Below are positions 25,179-39,700 of a stretch of DNA of 64,000 nt, piece after piece. Numbering within the stretch: the first letter of the stretch is position 1; every line of letters starts with the position of its first letter. The stretch spans positions 930,001 to 994,000 of the forward strand of contig JAZGUH010000323.1 of assembly GCA_037893225.1 (NCBI GenBank). Direction: 5' to 3'. Below the pieces are notes generated by a model. The model worked only from the letters and a program-made list of their open reading frames with translations. It made no database searches and had not been told where the DNA came from. Origin of the DNA: Hippasteria phrygiana (taxonomy: Eukaryota; Echinodermata; Asteroidea; Valvatida; Goniasteridae). Both the position numbers and the translations under genes were made by a program.

Positions 25179-28100
25179 ACCGTCTATTTATTGCTCCATG
25201 CCTGTCAAATTCCCTGGGGTATGGTCTTGCTTTACTCATTCATAATTGCATGAAATATCAACCAAATGCAGTAATTTTGACATGTATGGATAGCTTAGAT
25301 TTGGCGCTACATGTTGCAATTATCGGCGGCTTCTTAGAGTTAACACTTGTGGAGAAAATTCAAACCTCGCAATTTTTATTTTCTTTCCGGCCAACATCTG
25401 TGTACATGTTACCGTCTATTTATTGCTCCATGCATGTCAAATTCCCTGGGGTATGGACTCGCTTTACTCATTCATAATTGCATGAAATATCAACCAAATG
25501 CAGTAATTTTGACATGTATGTATAGCTTAGATCTGGCGCTACATGTTGCAATCATCGGCGGCTTCCTAGAGTTAAAACTTGTGGAGAACATTCAAACCTC
25601 GCAATGTTTATTTTCTTTCCGGCCAACATCTGTGTGCATATTACCTTCTATTTATTGCTCCATGCCTGTCAAATTCCCTGGGGTATGGTCTTGCTTTACT
25701 CATTCATAATTGCATGAAATATCAACCAAATGCAGTAATTTTGACATGTATGGATAGCTTAGATCTGGCGCTACATGTTGCAATCATCGGCGGCTTCTTA
25801 GAGTTCAAACTTGTGGAGAAAATTCAAACCTCGCAATGTTTATTTTCTTTCCGGCCAACATCTGTGTACATATTACCGTCTATTTATTGCTCCATGCATG
25901 TCAAATTCCCTGGGGTATGGACTTGCTTTACTCATTCATAATTGCATGAAATATCAACCAAATGCAGTAATTGTGACATGTATGGATAGCTTAGATCTGG
26001 CGCTACATGTTGCAATCATCGGCGGCTTCCTAGAGTTAAAACTTGTGGAGAAAATTCAAACCTCGCAATGTTTATTTTCTTTCCGGCCAACATCTGTGTA
26101 CATGTTACCGTCTATTTATTGCTCCATGCATGTCAAATTCCCTGGGGTATGGACTTGCTTTACTCATTCATAATTGCATGAAATATCAACCAAATTCAGT
26201 AATTGTGACATGTATGGATAGCTTAGATCTGGCGCTACATGTTGCAATCATCGGCGGCTTCCTAGAGTTAAAACTTGTGGAGAAAATTCAAACCTCGCAA
26301 TGTTTATTTTCTTTCCGGCCAACATCTGTGTGCATATTACCTTTTATTTATTGCTCCATGCCTGTCAAATTCCCTGGGGTATGGTCTTGCTTTACTCATT
26401 CATAATTGCATGAAATATCAACCAAATGCAGTAATTTTGACATGTATGGATAGCTTAGATCTGGCGCTACATGTTGCAATCATCGGCGGCTTCTTAGAGT
26501 TCAAACTTGTGGAGAAAATTCAAACCTCGCCATGTTTATTTTCTTTCCGGCCAACATCTGTGTACATATTACCGTCTATTTATTGCTCCATGCATGTCAA
26601 ATTCCCTGGGGTATGGACTTGCTTTACTCATTCATAATTGCATGAAATATCAACCAAATGCAGTAATTGTGACATGTATGGATAGCTTCGATCTGGCGCT
26701 ACATGTTGCAATCATCGGCGGCTTCCTAGAGTTAAAACTTGTGGAGAAAATTCAAACCTCGCAATGTTTATTTTCTTTCCGGCCAACATCTGTGTACATG
26801 TTTTACCGTCTATTTATTGCTCCATGCCTGTCAAATTCCCTGGGGTATGGTCTTGCTTTACTCATTCATAATTGCATGAAATATCAACCAAATGCAGTAA
26901 TTTTGACATGTATGGATAGCTTAGATTTGGCGCTACATGTTGCAATTATCGGCGGCTTCTTAGAGTTAACACTTGTGGAGAAAATTCAAACCTCGCAATT
27001 TTTATTTTCTTTCCGGCCAACATCTGTGTACATGTTACCGTCTATTTATTGCTCCATGCATGTCAAATTCCCTGGGGTATGGACTCGCTTTACTCATTCA
27101 TAATTGCATGAAATATCAACCAAATGCAGTAATTTTGACATGTATGTATAGCTTAGATCTGGCGCTACATGTTGCAATCATCGGCGGCTTCCTAGAGTTA
27201 AAACTTGTGGAGAACATTCAAACCTCGCAATGTTTATTTTCTTTCCGGCCAACATCTGTGTGCATATTACCTTCTATTTATTGCTCCATGCCTGTCAAAT
27301 TCCCTGGGGTATGGTCTTGCTTTACTCATTCATAATTGCATGAAATATCAACCAAATGCAGTAATTTTGACATGTATGGATAGCTTAGATCTGGCGCTAC
27401 ATGTTGCAATCATCGGCGGCTTCTTAGAGTTCAAACTTGTGGAGAAAATTCAAACCTCGCAATGTTTATTTTCTTTCCGGCCAACATCTGTGTACATATT
27501 ACCGTCTATTTATTGCTCCATGCATGTCAAATTCCCTGGGGTATGGACTTGCTTTACTCATTCATAATTGCATGAAATATCAACCAAATGCAGTAATTGT
27601 GACATGTATGGATAGCTTAGATCTGGCGCTACATGTTGCAATCATCGGCGGCTTCCTAGAGTTAAAACTTGTGGAGAAAATTCAAACCTCGCAATGTTTA
27701 TTTTCTTTCCGGCCAACATCTGTGTACATGTTACCGTCTATTTATTGCTCCATGCATGTCAAATTCCCTGGGGTATGGACTTGCTTTACTCATTCATAAT
27801 TGCATGAAATATCAACCAAATTCAGTAATTGTGACATGTATGGATAGCTTAGATCTGGCGCTACATGTTGCAATCATCGGCGGCTTCCTAGAGTTAAAAC
27901 TTGTGGAGAAAATTCAAACCTCGCAATGTTTATTTTCTTTCCGGCCAACATCTGTGTGCATATTACCTTTTATTTATTGCTCCATGCCTGTCAAATTCCC
28001 TGGGGTATGGTCTTGCTTTACTCATTCATAATTGCATGAAATATCAACCAAATGCAGTAATTTTGACATGTATGGATAGCTTAGATCTGGCGCTACATGT

Positions 28101-31100
28101 TGCAACCATCGGCGGCTTCTTAGAGTTCAAACTTGTGGAGAAAATTCAAACCTCGCAATGTTTATTTTCTTTCCGGCCAACATCTGTGTACATATTACCT
28201 TCTATTTATTGCTCCATGCATGTCAAATTCCCTGGGGTATGGACTTGCTTTACTCATTCATAATTGCATGAAATATCAACCAAATGCAGTAATTGTGACA
28301 TGTATGGATAGCTTAGATCTGGCGCTACATGTTGCAATCATCGGCGGCTTCCTAGAGTTAAAACTTGTGGAGAAAATTCAAACCTCGCAATGTTTATTTT
28401 CTTTCCGGCCAACATCTGTGTACATGTTACCGTCTATTTATTGCTCCATGCATGTCAAATTCCCTGGGGTATGGACTTGCTTTACTCATTCATAATTGCA
28501 TGAAATATCAACCAAATTCAGTAATTTTGACATGTATGGATAGCTTAGATCTGGCGCTACATGTTGCAATCATCGGCGGCTTCCTAGAGTTAAAACTTGT
28601 GGAGAAAATTCAAACCTCGCAATGTTTATTTTCTTTCCGGCCAACATCTGTGTGCATATTACCTTTTATTTATTGCTCCATGCCTGTCAAATTCCCTGGG
28701 GTATGGTCTTGCTTTACTCATTCATAATTGCATGAAATATCAACCAAATGCAGTAATTTTGACATGTATGGATAGCTTAGATCTGGCGCTACATGTTGCA
28801 ATCATCGGCGGCTTCTTAGAGTTCAAACTTGTGGAGAAAATTCAAACCTCGCAATGTTTATTTTCTTTCCGGCCAACATCTGTGTACATATTACCGTCTA
28901 TTTATTGCTCCATGCATGTCAAATTCCCTGGGGTATGGACTTGCTTTACTCATTCATAATTGCATGAAATATCAACCAAATGCAGTAATTTTGACATGTA
29001 TGTATAGCTTAGATCTGGCGCTACATGTTGCAATCATCGGCGGCTTCCTAGAGTTAAAACTTGTGGAGAAAATTCAAACCTCGCAATGTTTATTTTCTTT
29101 CCGGCCAACATCTGTGTGCATATTACCTTTTATTTATTGCTCCATGCCTGTCAAATTCCCTGGGGTATGGACTTGCTTTACTCATTCATAATTGCATGAA
29201 ATATCAACCAAATGCAGTAATTTTGACATGTATGGATAGCGTAGATCTGGCGCTACATGTTGCAATCATCGGCGGCTTCTTAGAGTTCAAACTTGCTGAG
29301 AAAATTCAAACCTTGCCATGTTTATTTTCTTTCCGGCCAACATCTGTGTACATATTACCTTCTATTTATTGCTCCATGCATGTCAAATTCCCTGGGGTAT
29401 GGACTTGCTTTATTCATTCATAATTGCATGAAATATCAACCAAATGCAGTAATTTTGACATGTATGGATAGCTTAGATCTGGCGCTACATGTTGCAATCA
29501 TCGGCGGCTTCTTAGAGTTCAAACTTGTGGAGAAAATTCAAACATCGCAATGTTTATTTTCTTTCCGGCCAACATCTGTGTGCATATTACCTTCTATTTA
29601 TTGCTCCATGCATGTCAAATTCCCTGGGGTATGGACTTGCTTTATTCATTCATAATTGCATGAAATATCAACCAAATGCAGTAATTTTGACATGTATGTA
29701 TAGCTTAGATCTGGCGCTACATGTTGCAATCATCGGCGGCTTCCTAGAGTTAAAACTTGTGGAGAAAATTCAAACCTCGCAATGTTTATTTTCTTTCCGG
29801 CCAACATCTGTGTGCATACATGTATTACCTTTTATTTATTGCTCCATGCCTGTCAAATTCCCTGGGGTATGGTCTTGCTTTACTCATTCATAATTGCATG
29901 AAATATCAACCAAATGCAGTAATTTTGACATGTATGTATAGCTTAGATCTGGCGCTACATGTTGCAATCATCGGCGGCTTCCTAGAGTTAAAACTTGTGG
30001 AGAAAATTCAAACCTCGCAATTTTTATTTTCTTTCCGGCCAACATCTGTGTGCATATTACCTTTTATTTATTGCTCCATGCCTGTCAAATTCCCTGGGGT
30101 ATGGACTTGCTTTACTCATTCATAATTGCATGAAATATCAACCAAATGCAGTAATTTTGACATGTATGGATAGCTTAGATCTGGCGCTACATGTTGCAAT
30201 CATCGGCGGCTTCTTAGAGTTCAAACTTGTGGAGAAAATTCAAACCTCGCAATGTTTATTTTCTTTCTGGCCAACATCTGTGTGCATATTACCTTCTATT
30301 TATTGCTCCATGCCTGTCAAATTCCCTGGGGTATGACTTGCTTTACTCATTCATAATTGCATGAAATATCAATCAAATACAGTAATTTTGACATGTATGG
30401 ATAGCTTAGATTTGGCGCTACATGTTGCAATTATCGGCGGCTTCTTAGAGTTAACACTTGTGGAGAAAATTCAAACCTCGCAATGTTTATTTTCTTTCCG
30501 GCCAACATCTGTGTACATATTACCTTCTATTTATTGCTCCATGCCTGTCAAATTCCCTGGGGTATGGACTTGCTTTACTCATTCATAATTGCATGAAATA
30601 TCAACCAAATGCAGTAATTTTGACATGTATGTATAGCTTAGATCTGGCGCTACATGTTGCAATCATCGGCGGCTTCCTAGAGTTAAAACTTGTGGAGAAA
30701 ATTCAAACCTCGCAATGTTTATTTTCTTTCCGGCCAACATCTGTGTGCATATTACCTTCTATTTATTGCTCCATGCCTGTCAAATTCCCTGGGGTATGGA
30801 CTTGCTTTACTCATTCATAATTGCATGAAATATCAACCAAATGCAGTAATTTTGACATGTATGGATAGCTTAGATCTGGCGCTACATGTTGCAATCATCG
30901 GCGGCTTCTTAGAGTTCAAACTTGTGGAGAAAATTCAAACCTCGCCATGTTTATTTTCTTTCCGGCCAACATCTGTGTACATATTACCGTCTATTTATTG
31001 CTCCATGCATGTCAAATTCCCTGGGGTATGGACTTGCTTTACTCATTCATAATTGCATGAAATATCAACCAAATGCAGTAATTGTGACATGTATGGATAG

Positions 31101-34100
31101 CTTCGATCTGGCGCTACATGTTGCAATCATCGGCGGCTTCCTAGAGTTAAAACTTGTGGAGAAAATTCAAACCTCGCAATGTTTATTTTCTTTCCGGCCA
31201 ACATCTGTGTACATGTTTTACCGTCTATTTATTGCTCCATGCATGTCAAATTCCCTGGGGTATGGACTTGCTTTACTCATTCATAATTGCATGAAATATC
31301 AACCAAATTCAGTAATTTTGACATGTATGGATAGCTTAGATTTGGCGCTACATGTTGCAATTATCGGCGGCTTCTTAGAGTTAACACTTGTGGAGAAAAT
31401 TCAAACCTCGCAATGTTTATTTTCTTTCCGGCCAACATCTGTGTACATATTACCTTCTATTTATTGCTCCATGCATGTCAAATTCCCTGGGGTATGGACT
31501 TGCTTTACTCATTCATAATTGCATGAAATATCAACCAAATGCAGTAATTTTGACATGTATGTATAGCTTAGATCTGGCGCTACATGTTGCAATCATCGGC
31601 GGCTTCCTAGAGTTAAAACTTGTGGAGAAAATTCAAACCTCGCAATGTTTATTTTCTTTCCGGCCAACATCTGTGTACATATTACCGTCTATTTATTGCT
31701 CCATGCATGTCAAATTCCCTGGGGTATGGATTTGCTTTACTCATTCATAATTGCATGAAATATCAACCAAATGCAGTAATTGTGACATGTATGGATAGCT
31801 TCGATCTGGCGCTACATGTTGCAATCATCGGCGGCTTCCTAGAGTTAAAACTTGTGGAGAAAATTCAAACCTCGCAATGTTTATTTTCTTTCCGGCCAAC
31901 ATCTGTGTACATGTTACCGTCTATTTATTGCTCCATGCATGTCAAATTCCCTGGGGTATGGACTTGCTTTACTCATTCATAATTGCATGAAATATCAACC
32001 AAATTCAGTAATTTTGACATGTATGGATAGCTTAGATCTGGCGCTACATGTTGCAATCATCGGCGGCTTCCTAGAGTTAAAACTTGTGGAGAAAATTCAA
32101 ACCTCGCAATGTTTATTTTCTTTCCGGCCAACATCTGTGTGCATACATGTATTACCTTTTATTTATTGCTCCATGCCTGTCAAATTCCCTGGGGTATGGT
32201 CTTGCTTTACTCATTCATAATTGCATGAAATATCAACCAAATGCAGTAATTTTGACATGTATGTATAGCTTAGATCTGGCGCTACATGTTGCAATCATCG
32301 GCGGCTTCCTAGAGTTAAAACTTGTGGAGAAAATTCAAACCTCGCAATTTTTATTTTCTTTCCGGCCAACATCTGTGTGCATATTACCTTTTATTTATTG
32401 CTCCATGCCTGTCAAATTCCCTGGGGTATGGACTTGCTTTACTCATTCATAATTGCATGAAATATCAACCAAATGCAGTAATTTTGACATGTATGGATAG
32501 CGTAGATCTGGCGCTACATGTTGCAATCATCGGCGGCTTCTTAGAGTTCAAACTTGCTGAGAAAATTCAAACCTCGCCATGTTTATTTTCTTTCCGGCCA
32601 ACATCTGTGTACATATTACCTTTTATTTATTGCTCCATGCATGTCAAATTCCCTGGGGTATGGACTTGCTTTATTCATTCATAATTGCATGAAATATCAA
32701 CCAAATGCAGTAATTTTGACATGTATGGATAGCTTAGATCTGGCGCTACATGTTGCAATCATCGGCGGCTTCTTAGAGTTCAAACTTGTGGAGAAAATTC
32801 AAACCTCGCAATGTTTATTTTCTTTCTGGCCAACATCTGTGTGCATATTACCTTCTATTTATTGCTCCATGCCTGTCAAATTCCCTGGGGTATGACTTGC
32901 TTTACTCATTCATAATTGCATGAAATATCAATCAAATACAGTAATTTTGACATGTATGGATAGCTTAGATTTGGCGCTACATGTTGCAATTATCGGCGGC
33001 TTCTTAGAGTTAACACTTGTGGAGAAAATTCAAACCTCGCAATGTTTATTTTCTTTCCGGCCAACATCTGTGTACATATTACCTTCTATGTATTGCTCCA
33101 TGCCTGTCAAATTCCCTGGGGTATGGACTTGCTTTACTCATTCATAATTGCATGAAATATCAACCAAATGCAGTAATTTTGACATGTATGTATAGCTTAG
33201 ATCTGGCGCTACATGTTGCAATCATCGGCGGCTTCCTAGAGTTAAAACTTGTGGAGAAAATTCAAACCTCGCAATGTTTATTTTCTTTCCGGCCAACATC
33301 TGTGTGCATATTACCTTCTATTTATTGCTCCATGCCTGTCAAATTCCCTGGGGTATGGACTTGCTTTACTCATTCATAATTGCATGAAATATCAACCAAA
33401 TGCAGTAATTTTGACATGTATGGATAGCTTAGATCTGGCGCTACATGTTGCAATCATCGGCGGCTTCTTAGAGTTCAAACTTGTGGAGAAAATTCAAACC
33501 TCGCCATGTTTATTTTCTTTCCGGCCAACATCTGTGTACATATTACCTTCTATTTATTGCTCCATGCATGTCAAATTCCCTGGGGTATGGACTTGCTTTA
33601 CTCATTCATAATTGCATGAAATATCAACCAAATGCAGTAATTGTGACATGTATGGATAGCTTCGATCTGGCGCTACATGTTGCAATCATCGGCGGCTTCC
33701 TAGAGTTAAAACTTGTGGAGAAAATTCAAACCTCGCAATGTTTATTTTCTTTCCGGCCAACATCTGTGTACATGTTACCGTCTATTTATTGCTCCATGCA
33801 TGTCAAATTCCCTGGGGTATGGACTTGCTTTACTCATTCATAATTGCATGAAATATCAACCAAATTCAGTAATTTTGACATGTATGGATAGCTTAGATTT
33901 GGCGCTACATGTTGCAATTATCGGCGGCTTCTTAGAGTTAACACTTGTGGAGAAAATCCAAACCTCGCAATGTTTATTTTCTTTCCGGCCAACATCTGTG
34001 TACATATTACCTTCTATTTATTGCTCCATGCATGTCAAATTCCCTGGGGTATGGACTTGCTTTACTCATTCATAATTGCATGAAATATCAACCAAATGCA

Positions 34101-36734
34101 GTAATTTTGACATGTATGTATAGCTTAGATCTGGCGCTACATGTTGCAATCATCGGCGGCTTCCTAGAGTTAAAACTTGTGGAGAAAATTCAAACCTCGC
34201 AATGTTTATTTTCTTTCCGGCCAACATCTGTGTGCATATTACCTTCTATTTATTGCTCCATGCCTGTCAAATTCCCTGGGGTATGGACTTGCTTTACTCA
34301 TTCATAATTGCATGAAATATCAACCAAATGCAGTAATTTTGACATGTATGGATAGCTTAGATCTGGCGCTACATGTTGCAATCATCGGCGGCTTCTTAGA
34401 GTTCAAACTTGTGGAGAAAATTCAAACCTCGCAATGTTTATTTTCTTTCCGGCCAACATCTGTGTACATATTACCGTCTATTTATTGCTCCATGCATGTC
34501 AAATTCCCTGGGGTATGGACTTGCTTTACTCATTCATAATTGCATGAAATATCAACCAAATGCAGTAATTGTGACATGTATGGATAGCTTCGATCTGGCG
34601 CTACATGTTGCAATCATCGGCGGCTTCCTAGAGTTAAAACTTGTGGAGAAAATTCAAACCTCGCAATGTTTATTTTCTTTCCGGCCAACATCTGTGTACA
34701 TGTTACCGTCTATTTATTGCTCCATGCATGTCAAATTCCCTGGGGTATGGACTTGCTTTACTCATTCATAATTGCATGAAATATCAACCAAATTCAGTAA
34801 TTTTGACATGTATGGATAGCTTAGATCTGGCGCTACATGTTGCAATCATCGGCGGCTTCCTAGAGTTAAAACTTGTGGAGAAAATTCAAACCTCGCAATG
34901 TTTATTTTCTTTCCGGCCAACATCTGTGTGCATACATGTATTACCTTTTATTTATTGCTCCATGCCTGTCAAATTCCCTGGGGTATGGTCTTGCTTTACT
35001 CATTCATAATTGCATGAAATATCAACCAAATGCAGTAATTTTGACATGTATGGATAGCTTAGATCTGGCGCTACATGTTGCAATCATCGGCGGCTTCCTA
35101 GAGTTAAAACTTGTGGAGAAAATTCAAACCTCGCAATGTTTATTTTCTTTCCGGCCAACATCTGTGTACATGTTACCGTCTATTTATTGCTCCATGCATG
35201 TCAAATTTCCTGGGGTATGGACTTGCTTTACTCATTCATAATTGCATGAAATATCAACCAAATTCAGTAATTTTGACATGTATGGATAGCTTAGATCTGG
35301 CGCTACATGTTGCAATCATCGGCGGCTTCCTAGAGTTAAAACTTGTGGAGAAAATTCAAACCTCGCAATGTTTATTTTCTTTCCGGCCAACATCTGTGTA
35401 CATGTTACCGTCTATTTATTGCTCCATGCATGTCAAATTCCCTGGGGTATGGACTTGCTTTACTCATTCATAATTGCATGAAATATCAACCAAATTCAGT
35501 AATTTTGACATGTATGGATAGCTTAGATTTGGCGCTACATGTTGCAATTATCGGCGGCTTCTTAGAGTTAACACTTGTGGAGAAAATTCAAACCTCGCAA
35601 TGTTTATTTTCTTTCCGGCCAACATCTGTGTGCATATTACCTTCTATTTATTGCTCCATGCATGTCAAATTCCCTGGGGTATGGACTTGCTTTACTCATT
35701 CATAATTGCATGAAATATCAACCAAATGCAGTAATTTTGACATGTATGTATAGCTTAGATCTGGCGCTACATGTTGCAATCATCGGCGGCTTCCTAGAGT
35801 TAAAACTTGTGGAGAAAATTCAAACCTCGCAATGTTTATTTTCTTTCCGGCCAACATCTGTGTGCATATTACCTTCTATTTATTGCTCCATGCATGTCAA
35901 ATTCCCTGGGGTATGGACTTGCTTTACTCATTCATAATTGCATGAAATATCAACCAAATGCAGTAATTTTGACATGTATGGATAGCTTAGATCTGGCGCT
36001 ACATGTTGCAATCATCGGCGGCTTCTTAGAGTTCAAACTTGTGGAGAAAATTCAAACCTCGCAATGTTTATTTTCTTTCCGGCCAACATCTGTGTACATA
36101 TTACCGTCTATTTATTGCTCCATGCATGTCAAATTCCCTGGGGTATGGACTTGCTTTACTCATTCATAATTGCATGAAATATCAACCAAATGCAGTAATT
36201 GTGACATGTATGGATAGCTTCGATCTGGCGCTACATGTTGCAATCATCGGCGGCTTCCTAGAGTTAAAACTTGTGGAGAAAATTCAAACCTCGCAATGTT
36301 TATTTTCTTTCCGGCCAACATCTGTGTACATGTTACCGTCTATTTATTGCTCCATGCATGTCAAATTCCCTGGGGTATGGACTTGCTTTACTCATTCATA
36401 ATTGCATGAAATATCAACCAAATTCAGTAATTTTGACATGTATGGATAGCTTAGATCTGGCGCTACATGTTGCAATCATCGGCGGCTTCCTAGAGTTAAA
36501 ACTTGTGGAGAAAATTCAAACCTCGCAATGTTTATTTTCTTTCCGGCCAACATCTGTGTGCATATTACCTTTTATTTATTGCTCCATGCCTGTCAAATTC
36601 CCTGGGGTATGGTCTTGCTTTACTCATTCATAATTGCATGAAATATCAACCAAATGCAGTAATTTTGACATGTATGGATAGCTTAGATCTGGCGCTACAT
36701 GTTGCAATCATCGGCGGCTTCCTAGAGTTAAAAC

Positions 36735-39700
36735 TTGTGGAGAAAATTCAAACCTCGCAATGTTTATTTTCTTTCCGGCCAACATCTGTGTACATGTTAC
36801 CGTCTATTTATTGCTCCATGCATGTCAAATTCCCTGGGGTATGGACTTGCTTTACTCATTCATAATTGCATGAAATATCAACCAAATTCAGTAATTTTGA
36901 CATGTATGGATAGCTTAGATCTGGCGCTACATGTTGCAATCATCGGCGGCTTCCTAGAGTTAAAACTTGTGGAGAAAATTCAAACCTCGCAATGTTTATT
37001 TTCTTTCCGGCCAACATCTGTGTGCATATTACCTTTTATTTATTGCTCCATGCCTGTCAAATTCCCTGGGGTATGGTCTTGCTTTACTCATTCATAATTG
37101 CATGAAATATCAACCAAATGCAGTAATTTTGACATGTATGGATTGCGTAGATCTGGCGCTACATGTTGCAATCATCGGCGGCTTCTTAGAGTTCAAACTT
37201 GCTGAGAAAATTCAAACCTCGCCATGTTTATTTTCTTTCCGGCCAACATCTGTGTACATATTACCTTCTATTTATTGCTCCATGCATGTCAAATTCCCTG
37301 GGGTATGGACTTGCTTTATTCATTCATAATTGCATGAAATATCAACCAAATGCAGTAATTTTGACATGTATGGATAGCTTAGATCTGGCGCTACATGTTG
37401 CAATCATCGGCGGCTTCTTAGAGTTCAAACTTGTGGAGAAAATTCAAACATCGCAATGTTTATTTTCTTTCTGGCCAACATCTGTGTGCATATTACCTTC
37501 TATTTATTGCTCCATGCATGTCAAATTCCCTGGGGTATGGACTTGCTTTATTCATTCATAATTGCATGAAATATCAACCAAATGCAGTAATTTTGACATG
37601 TATGTATAGCTTAGATCTGGCGCTACATGTTGCAATCATCGGCGGCTTCCTAGAGTTAAAACTTGTGGAGAAAATTCAAACCTCGCAATGTTTATTTTCT
37701 TTCCGGCCAACATCTGTGTGCATATTACCTTTTATTTATTGCTCCATGCCTGTCAAATTCCCTGGGGTATGGTCTTGCTTTACTCATTCATAATTGCATG
37801 AAATATCAACCAAATGCAGTAATGTTGACATGTATGGATAGCTTAGATCTGGCGCTACATGTTGCAATCATCGGCGGCTTCTTAGAGTTCAAACTTGTGG
37901 AGAAAATTCAAACCTCGCAATGTTTATTTTCTTTCCGGCCAACATCTGTGTACATATTACCGTCTATTTATTGCTCCATGCATGTCAAATTCCCTGGGGT
38001 ATGGACTTGCTTTACTCATTCATAATTGCATGAAATATCAACCAAATGCAGTAATTGTGACATGTATGGATAGCTTCGATCTGGCGCTACATGTTGCAAT
38101 CATCGGCGGCTTCCTAGAGTTAAAACTTGTGGAGAAAATTCAAACCTCGCAATGTTTATTTTCTTTCCGGCCAACATCTGTGTACATGTTACCGTCTATT
38201 TATTGCTCCATGCATGTCAAATTCCCTGGGGTATGGACTTGCTTTACTCATTCATAATTGCATGAAATATCAACCAAATTCAGTAATTTTGACATGTATG
38301 GATAGCTTAGATCTGGCGCTACATGTTGCAATCATCGGCGGCTTCCTAGAGTTAAAACTTGTGGAGAAAATTCAAACCTCGCAATGTTTATTTTCTTTCC
38401 GGCCAACATCTGTGTGCATATTACCTTTTATTTATTGCTCCATGCCTGTCAAATTCCCTGGGGTATGGTCTTGCTTTACTCATTCATAATTGCATGAAAT
38501 ATCAACCAAATGCAGTAATTTTGACATGTATGGATAGCGTAGATCTGGCGCTACATGTTGCAATCATCGGCGGCTTCTTAGAGTTCAAACTTGCTGAGAA
38601 AATTCAAACCTCGCCATGTTTATTTTCTTTCCGGCCAACATCTGTGTACATATTACCTTCTATTTATTGCTCCATGCATGTCAAATTCCCTGGGGTATGG
38701 ACTTGCTTTATTCATTCATAATTGCATGAAATATCAACCAAATGCAGTAATTTTGACATGTATGGATAGCTTAGATCTGGCGCTACATGTTGCAATCATC
38801 GGCGGCTTCTTAGAGTTCAAACTTGTGGAGAAAATTCAAACATCGCAATGTTTATTTTCTTTCTGGCCAACATCTGTGTGCATATTACCTTCTATTTATT
38901 GCTCCATGCATGTCAAATTCCCTGGGGTATGGACTTGCTTTATTCATTCATAATTGCATGAAATATCAACCAAATGCAGTAATTTTGACATGTATGTATA
39001 GCTTAGATCTGGCGCTACATGTTGCAATCATCGGCGGCTTCCTAGAGTTAAAACTTGTGGAGAAAATTCAAACCTCGCAATGTTTATTTTCTTTCCGGCC
39101 AACATCTGTGTGCATATTACCTTTTATGTATTGCTCCATGCCTGTCAAATTCCCTGGGGTATGGTCTTGCTTTACTCATTCATAATTGCATGAAATATCA
39201 ACCAAATGCAGTAATTTTGACATGTATGGATAGCTTAGATCTGGCGCTACATGTTGCAATCATCGGCGGCTTCTTAGAGTTCAAACTTGTGGAGAAAATT
39301 CAAACCTCGCAATGTTTATTTTCTTTCCGGCCAACATCTGTGTACATATTACCGTCTATTTATTGCTCCATGCATGTCAAATTCCCTGGGGTATGGACTT
39401 GCTTTACTCATTCATAATTGCATGAAATATCAACCAAATGCAGTAATTGTGACATGTATGGATAGCTTCGATCTGGCGCTACATGTTGCAATCATCGGCG
39501 GCTTCCTAGAGTTAAAACTTGTGGAGAAAATTCAAACCTCGCAATGTTTATTTTCTTTCCGGCCAACATCTGTGTACATGTTACCGTCTATTTATTGCTC
39601 CATGCATGTCAAATTCCCTGGGGTATGGACTTGCTTTACTCATTCATAATTGCATGAAATATCAACCAAATTCAGTAATTTTGACATGTATGGATAGCTT

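Larger units (their letters stand above)
24649..28031 (+). repeat. Seven-monomer tandem duplication, spacing 1626 bp
   Basis: The run starting at 24649 is repeated from 26275 at 7 monomers plus 2 bp. Two rare alleles confirm it: the 2-bp insertion at 25175 and 26801, and GGAGAACATT at 25589 and 27215, both exactly 1626 apart. The first copy has a private change giving ATCGGGGGC near 25092, so it arose after the duplication. Matching stops in the monomer near 27901. Confidence 0.88.

Noticed and set aside
24881..25477. A 198-codon frame, also at 26507-27103 and 30922-31518, as a distinct longer protein
   Set aside because: It is two neighbouring satellite frames joined by a 2-bp insertion, shared among three monomers by block duplication.
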